DNA of 9,852 bases, from the NCBI GenBank assembly GCA_035759665.1, contig DASTUM010000003.1, forward strand, positions 1-9,852, written 5' to 3'. Made by a program: the position numbers and the translations under genes. This document shows positions 5,772 through 9,852 of the stretch, one piece after another. The notes below the pieces were generated by a model. The model was not told where the DNA came from. It saw nothing but the letters and a program-made list of their open reading frames with translations, and did not search any database. The stretch is from Micavibrio_A sp035759665. GTDB lineage: Bacteria > Pseudomonadota > Alphaproteobacteria > Micavibrionales > Micavibrionaceae. Every line of letters begins with the position of its first letter. Within the stretch, counting starts at the first letter, position 1.

Positions 5772-7400
5772 ATGACCGATCGCACGAAGAGAACATTGAA
5801 GGGATCGATTTTCGCGCTGATTATTACGGCGGTCATGGGTTATGGCATTGCGTGCTGGCCGTTTTCCTCGCCGTCGATGGCTCAGCCGACGATTTCCGCC
5901 ACGCTCGACAATCTACACAACCGCGATGTGATCGAGGCGTTCTATCGGGGGCGCGGCATGCGCACGATCTGGCTGCGCGGTTCGACGAAGTTCCAGCCGC
6001 GCGCGCGGGCGACGCTCCAGATTTTACAAAATTCCTGGACGCAGGGATTGAACCCCGAAAATTATCATGTGCCGCGCCTGATCGAATTGGCCGCGCATGA
6101 AAAGATGAACCGTCAGGAATTCGATATGCTCCTTTCCGACGGCGTCGTGCGTTATGCGCGCGACCTCACGGGCATGCGGGGGTCGCATTCCCCCAACGAC
6201 CGTGCGGGCAAATACTGGCGTCAGCCGATGGCGGCGCAGGATGTGATCGACAAGATCGTGGAGGCAGGTGATCCGGTTCGCGAACTTTACAACCTTGAAC
6301 CCAACGGCAAGCTTTATCAGGCGCTGCGCGGCGAGCTGATCGCGCTGAGCCAGCAGCGCGGCAGTGATAAGATCATCAGGCTCCCCGCCGGATTCAAGCC
6401 CGGAAGGACGCATGTACAGGTCGCCGTCCTGCGCGAAAAACTGGGCGCCGCCGCGCCCGCCGCCAACCCGCAATTTTATGACGACGAACTGGCGGTGCGG
6501 GTCATGACGCTCCAGCGCCGCAACGGGCAGCAGGCCGACGGCGTGCTCCGCGCCGAAACGCTCGCCGCGATCAACCAGCCTGTGGAAGGCAGGATGATGC
6601 AGATCATCGCCAATATGGAGCGGCTGCGCTGGATGGAGCAGGGGCGGCCGGATCGCTACGTCCTCGTGAACATCCCGTCGGCGAGCTTGTGGGCCGTCGA
6701 TGACGGGAAAGTGCAACTCGAAATGCCGGTCATCGTCGGCAAGACGGCGCGCCCGACTTACAGCTTTAAAACCGAAATCACGGGCGTGCGCTTCAATCCG
6801 AACTGGACGGTGCCGCCGACCATCAAGAACAAGGATTTCCTGCCGATGCTCCAGCAGAATCCGGCGGCGCTGGCGGAGCGCGGAATCAGGATCACCTACA
6901 AGGGCCGCTTGATCGACCCTACGAAAGTGGATTGGGCCACCGTCACGCCGCGCGATCTTTCGCAGGTGAAGATGATTCAGAATCCGGGCGACGACAATCC
7001 GCTCGGCAAAGTCCGCGTCATCATGGAAAATCCGTATAATATTTATCTGCACGACACGAATCACCGCGAGATGTTCGATCAGGACGAGCGCAACCTCAGC
7101 TCCGGCTGCATTCGTGTCCAGCAGCCCGAAAAACTCGCCGACTTCATCTTGAAAAACAACGACGGATGGAGCGAGGCGGGCATGAATAAAATGATTTCGT
7201 CGGGCCGCATGCGCGATGTGAAGAGTGAGCACACGACTCCGGTTTACATCACGTATCAGACCATCTGGCTCGATTCCGAAGGCAAGCTGATTTATGGCCG
7301 CGACGTTTACGGACAGGACGCCAGACTGGGCGAAATCCTTAAGAAAGCCAAAGGAATCCACATCCCAAGCGGCGCTGAAAACCAAGAAATTTCCCTTTAA
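5772..7400 (+). CDS. L,D-transpeptidase, YcbB/LdtD type
   Basis: Enzymes of this type form 3-3 cross-links between meso-diaminopimelate residues in peptidoglycan, in the periplasm. From the ATG at 5772 the protein has 542 residues. A short basic start and one hydrophobic segment (about 12-28) form a signal peptide or membrane anchor. An N-terminal scaffold region (about 40-215) follows, then a peptidoglycan-binding-like segment (about 233-268, with LQRRNGQQADGVL) and the YkuD catalytic domain (about 295-515). The active-site pattern is complete: HDTN (427-430) and SSGCIRV (443-449) with nucleophile Cys446. The long form with scaffold and binding domains is that of E. coli YcbB. A TTG 21 codons upstream would extend the frame but lies in the CtrA-like region. 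The M15 peptidase gene next door supports a 3-3 cross-link role. Confidence 0.93.
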   Translation: MTDRTKRTLKGSIFALIITAVMGYGIACWPFSSPSMAQPTISATLDNLHNRDVIEAFYRGRGMRTIWLRGSTKFQPRARATLQILQNSWTQGLNPENYHVPRLIELAAHEKMNRQEFDMLLSDGVVRYARDLTGMRGSHSPNDRAGKYWRQPMAAQDVIDKIVEAGDPVRELYNLEPNGKLYQALRGELIALSQQRGSDKIIRLPAGFKPGRTHVQVAVLREKLGAAAPAANPQFYDDELAVRVMTLQRRNGQQADGVLRAETLAAINQPVEGRMMQIIANMERLRWMEQGRPDRYVLVNIPSASLWAVDDGKVQLEMPVIVGKTARPTYSFKTEITGVRFNPNWTVPPTIKNKDFLPMLQQNPAALAERGIRITYKGRLIDPTKVDWATVTPRDLSQVKMIQNPGDDNPLGKVRVIMENPYNIYLHDTNHREMFDQDERNLSSGCIRVQQPEKLADFILKNNDGWSEAGMNKMISSGRMRDVKSEHTTPVYITYQTIWLDSEGKLIYGRDVYGQDARLGEILKKAKGIHIPSGAENQEISL

Positions 7401-7410
7401 TCATAAATCG

Positions 7411-7439
7411 TTGTGGAACTTTTTCATTTTTGGTATCCT
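7411..7439 (+). promoter_or_regulatory. Possible promoter of the M15 peptidase gene
   Basis: TTGTGG (7411-7416) and TATCCT (7434-7439) are 17 bp apart, about 95 bp before the ATG. An imperfect inverted repeat (GTAAGAGTCA at 7440-7449 region, TGACTTTAC shortly after) directly follows and could be an operator. The match is modest. Confidence 0.25.
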
Positions 7440-7534
7440 GTAAGAGTCAATTACTGACTTTACACGCCCCCTCAATTTGCTAAAAAGCATGTCTCCTTGA
7501 AGGTTCATGCCTTCGCCAACTACTCAGAGGTTCC

Positions 7535-8128
7535 ATGACCATCACGACCAAAGGCGATTCCGCCTCTCTAGTGAGCCGTCGCAAAATTCTCGGACTCGGC
7601 GCGCTTGCAGCCGGTACCTTAGCGGCTACTTCGATTGTCAATCCTGCATCTGCAGCTATCTTTTCCCGCGGGGACCGTTTCGACGGCGCCCGTCGCATTT
7701 CGTTCCGCAATTCGCACACGGGTGAAATTTTCTCCGGCGTTTATCGCGTCGGCGACAAATATCTCCCCGATGCGTTCGAGCGAATCAATGTCGTCCTGCG
7801 CGATTTCCGCACGAACGAATTGTTCCCGATCGATCCGCGCGTGATCGACATTATTTATTCGGTTCATAACCTGACCCAGCGTGACGAGCCGTACGAGGTT
7901 CTGTCCGGCTACCGCTGTCCGAAAACCAACGCGAACCTGCGCAGCCATAGCGAGGGTGTCGCCAAGAACTCCCTGCACATGACGGGGCAGGCCATCGACC
8001 TGCGCCTGCCCGGCTATGAGACGAAGCAGATCCGCAAGCTCGCCATTTCCTTAAAGGCCGGCGGCGTCGGCTATTACCCGAAGAGCAACTTCGTCCATAT
8101 GGATACGGGTGACGTTCGTACCTGGTAG
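7535..8128 (+). CDS. Tat-exported DUF882/M15 murein endopeptidase, YcbK/MepK-like
   Basis: E. coli YcbK (MepK) is a zinc peptidase that cuts 3-3 cross-links in peptidoglycan, the bonds made by L,D-transpeptidases. This 197-residue protein starts with a twin-arginine signal (SRRKILG, 14-20), a hydrophobic stretch and a cleavage-type ASA (38-40), so it should reach the periplasm folded. The M15-type zinc site is complete: HMTGQAID (His148 to Asp155) and VHMD (His188, Asp190). LSGYRCPKTNANLR (123-136) is also typical of DUF882. AGAGG five bases upstream supports the ATG. The gene follows the L,D-transpeptidase after 134 bp, the same neighbourhood as ycbB-ycbK in E. coli. A strong terminator follows. 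Substrate is inferred from family and context. Confidence 0.93.
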   Translation: MTITTKGDSASLVSRRKILGLGALAAGTLAATSIVNPASAAIFSRGDRFDGARRISFRNSHTGEIFSGVYRVGDKYLPDAFERINVVLRDFRTNELFPIDPRVIDIIYSVHNLTQRDEPYEVLSGYRCPKTNANLRSHSEGVAKNSLHMTGQAIDLRLPGYETKQIRKLAISLKAGGVGYYPKSNFVHMDTGDVRTW

Positions 8129-8154
8129 GAATTTTCGGAAAACATCTTTATAAG

Positions 8155-8184
8155 AGGCCTGAACCCGGTTCAGGCCTTTTGTTT
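8155..8184 (+). terminator. Rho-independent terminator after the M15 peptidase gene
   Basis: AGGCCTGAAC (8155-8164) pairs perfectly with GTTCAGGCCT (8168-8177) over a 3-base loop, followed by TTTTGTTT. The stable 10-bp stem and T-run mark the end of the cell-wall unit. folK starts only 15 bp later, so a folK promoter must overlap this region or transcription must partly read through. Confidence 0.92.
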
Positions 8185-8198
8185 ATGGGATTTGAGAT

Positions 8199-8708
8199 AT
8201 GAAGATCGTGGCTCTCGGCGCCAATCTGCCTTCGCGCTTCGGCACGCCCGCCCAGACGCTCTACGCGGCCCTCAAGGCGATGGCGGAACGGGAGATATGG
8301 CCCGTGCAGATTTCCCGCATCTGGAAAACCGCGCCCGTGCCGTTCGTGGAAGGGCAGCCGTGGTATCACAACGCGGTGGCGGCGGTGGAAACGTCAAAAC
8401 CGGCGAATGACCTTCTCAAGACCCTGCTGTCGATTGAGGAGGAGTTCGGGCGCGTGCGCACGGTACGAAATGCCCCGCGGCTGCTAGACCTCGACCTGAT
8501 CGCCTATGACGGCCAGATCATTCCGGAGGGGCCGGAGATTATCGTGCCCCATCCGCGCATGGATGCGCGCGCCTTCGTTCTCCTGCCCATGGCCGATATT
8601 CTGGATGAGTGGGCGCACCCGCAAACGGGGGCGACGCTGAACGACCTGATCGCCGCCCTTCCCAAAGACCAGATGGCCGAACCCGTCGAAGGGGGCTGGG
8701 ATGAATGA
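8199..8708 (+). CDS. folK: 2-amino-4-hydroxy-6-hydroxymethyldihydropteridine diphosphokinase (HPPK, FolK)
   Basis: FolK transfers pyrophosphate from ATP to 6-hydroxymethyl-7,8-dihydropterin, giving the substrate of FolP in cytosolic folate synthesis. The 169-residue protein has the N-terminal VALGANLPS strand-loop, PWYHNAVAAVET (50-61), the metal-binding RLLDLDLIAYDG region, and the C-terminal signature PHPRMDARAFVLLPMADI. Length is normal for the family. The ATG at 8199 is preceded by GGGA at 8187-8190, a modest ribosome site. Its last eight bases overlap the start of folP, so the two are translationally coupled. Neither folB nor folE is present in the window. Identity is firm. Confidence 0.95.
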   Translation: MKIVALGANLPSRFGTPAQTLYAALKAMAEREIWPVQISRIWKTAPVPFVEGQPWYHNAVAAVETSKPANDLLKTLLSIEEEFGRVRTVRNAPRLLDLDLIAYDGQIIPEGPEIIVPHPRMDARAFVLLPMADILDEWAHPQTGATLNDLIAALPKDQMAEPVEGGWDE

Positions 8709-9516
8709 GACGATAATGCGCCCCGGTGACGTTCCTATCCTGATGGGGATCATCAATGTTACGCCGGACAGTTTTTCGGACGGTGGGTGCTTCACTGATC
8801 CGGCGAAGGCCATCGAGCATGGGCGGCGGCTGGTCACCGAAGGGGCTGTAATTCTGGACATAGGCGGAGAATCCACCCGCCCCGGCGCTGATCCGGTTTC
8901 CATCGAGGAAGAGCAGGCGAGGGTCATTCCGGTGTTGGAAGGGCTCAGGGAGAGTGGCGCCATTCTTTCCATAGATACCCGCAACGCCGCCACCATGCGG
9001 GCCGCTTTGAAAGCCGGCGCGGGGATGGTGAACGATATTAGCGCCCTGACCCATGATCCGGATTCGCTCCGGGTTGTGGTGGACAGCGATTGCCTTGTCT
9101 GTCTTATGCATATGCAGGGCGGCCCGAAAACGATGCAGGACGCCCCCCGCTATAAGGATGTTTTGAAGGAAATTTATGACTATCTGATGGGCCGGATCGA
9201 GGCTTGCGAGAAGGCGGGGGTGGACCGATCCCGCCTGTTCGTTGACCCGGGCATAGGCTTTGGCAAGACTCAGGATCACAATATTACCATATTGAAAAAT
9301 ATAGATTATTTCCGTGCACTGGATGTTCCGGTTCTACTGGGAGCGTCACGGAAGCGGTTTATTGAATCCCTTTGCCCCGGCGCGGGGCCGCAGGACAGGC
9401 TGCCCGGATCGCTGTCCGCCTGCACCGCTGCCTATGCCAAGGGAATCCGCCATTTCCGGGTGCATGATGTCGTGGAAACGGCGCAGGCGCTGGCGGTCTT
9501 CCGGTCTGTGTTTTGA
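8701..9516 (+). CDS. folP: Dihydropteroate synthase (DHPS, FolP)
   Basis: FolP condenses the pterin pyrophosphate made by FolK with p-aminobenzoate to form dihydropteroate; it is the sulfonamide target. The 271-residue TIM-barrel protein shows all main motifs: MGIINVTPDSFSDGG, DIGGESTRPGA, SIDTRNAATM, NDISAL, MHMQGGPKTMQ, DPGIGFGKTQDHN and GASRKRFI, ending with RVHDV. The ATG at 8701 overlaps the folK end and has a purine-rich GAAGGGGG stretch a few bases ahead; an in-frame ATG at 8716 is a less likely alternative. It ends 15 bp from the convergent phosphatase gene, with no visible terminator between. Nothing suggests a resistance variant, but I cannot test that by eye. Confidence 0.96.
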   Translation: MNETIMRPGDVPILMGIINVTPDSFSDGGCFTDPAKAIEHGRRLVTEGAVILDIGGESTRPGADPVSIEEEQARVIPVLEGLRESGAILSIDTRNAATMRAALKAGAGMVNDISALTHDPDSLRVVVDSDCLVCLMHMQGGPKTMQDAPRYKDVLKEIYDYLMGRIEACEKAGVDRSRLFVDPGIGFGKTQDHNITILKNIDYFRALDVPVLLGASRKRFIESLCPGAGPQDRLPGSLSACTAAYAKGIRHFRVHDVVETAQALAVFRSVF

Positions 9517-9531
9517 TCTGATCGCCTCCGC

Positions 9532-9852
9532 TCAGAATTTGCGGATATTCCACGGGAAGGCCGCATTTTCGGCGTATGGCTCGAAATGGTGGAGCGTGCA
9601 GTTCTCGATCCCCACGATCTTGTTTTGATACAGTGCCCCGAACGCGCGGAACACGCCGCCGTGGCAGACAATCATGACGGGGCCGGGATGGGCCTTCACG
9701 AATTTGCTGATGGCGCCGCGTACGCGCTCGTGGAAATCGACATGTCGTTCGCCGTTCGGCGGGTCGATCCCGTCGCGGGTCGGCTGGCGGGTCAGCTCCC
9801 ATGGCTGGCCTTCCCAGTCGCCGTAGCATTGCTCGGCGATGTCCGGGTCTTC
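9532..9852 (-). CDS. Histidine phosphatase (phosphoglycerate mutase-like) family protein, C-terminal 106 residues, cut by window end
   Basis: The reverse-strand frame is open from the window end to the TGA at 9532-9534. It contains YGDWEGQPW (10-18), the NGERHVDFHERV region (33-44) that holds the acidic residue of this superfamily, and VMIVCHGGVFRAF (59-71) with the second catalytic His. The N-terminal RHGE motif with the phosphorylated His lies outside the window, so activity and substrate cannot be judged. Similar proteins include CobC-type and GpmB-type phosphatases; many have no known substrate. The gene is convergent with folP and so not part of the folate unit. Confidence 0.85.
   Translation of the reverse strand, partial: EDPDIAEQCYGDWEGQPWELTRQPTRDGIDPPNGERHVDFHERVRGAISKFVKAHPGPVMIVCHGGVFRAFGALYQNKIVGIENCTLHHFEPYAENAAFPWNIRKF

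Noticed and set aside
9359..9829. 156-codon reverse-strand frame over the end of folP
   Set aside because: It is Arg/Pro-rich, overlaps folP, and competes with the adjacent reverse frame (9532-9852) that has clear histidine phosphatase motifs.
1..9852. CRISPR array, prophage, transposon, toxin-antitoxin or other defence system
   Set aside because: No regularly spaced repeats, integrase, transposase, phage structural gene or toxin-like pair was found; the genes are housekeeping functions with complete motifs.

Overview
The window looks like ordinary chromosomal core sequence from an alphaproteobacterium. The evidence is GC-rich coding DNA with strong AAGGAG-type ribosome sites, a DUF465 gene directly upstream of purE-purK, and TTAA-N7-TTAAC (CtrA-type) sites ahead of genes. 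A GTCATTGCGAG...GAAGCAATCC repeat and a neighbouring LdtD-like/MepK-like pair fit the same picture. I cannot name the genus.

Layout: (1) Positions 1-1279, minus strand: a small DUF465 coiled-coil protein, purE, then the 5' part of purK, which is cut by the window edge. The purE-purK gap (361-551) is unusual: it holds a near-match to the ParB site parS and three identical copies of a DnaA-box-like nonamer. (2) Positions 1280-1450: a divergent regulatory region with a full CtrA-type box. (3) Positions 1451-3585, plus strand: a 6-phosphofructokinase followed by two tandem, related membrane proteins with bacterial PH (YdbS-like) domains. (4) Positions 3586-3872: an intergenic region with an inverted pair of dispersed repeats and a likely ilvD promoter. 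(5) Positions 3873-5612: ilvD, ending in a rho-independent terminator. (6) Positions 5691-8128: an L,D-transpeptidase of the YcbB/LdtD type and a Tat-exported DUF882/M15 peptidase of the YcbK/MepK type. Three CtrA-like half-sites on an 11-bp phase lie upstream, and a strong terminator follows. (7) Positions 8199-9516: overlapping folK and folP. (8) Positions 9532-9852, minus strand: the C-terminal part of a histidine phosphatase, convergent with folP and cut by the window end.

The genes cover de novo purine synthesis (PurE/PurK), glycolysis (PFK), branched-chain amino acid synthesis (IlvD), folate synthesis (FolK/FolP) and peptidoglycan remodelling (making and cutting 3-3 cross-links). I see no CRISPR array, prophage, transposase, RNA gene or defence system. 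The most interesting material is regulatory: the parS/DnaA-box-like cluster and the CtrA-like sites. The tandem PH-domain membrane proteins behind pfk are the least understood genes.
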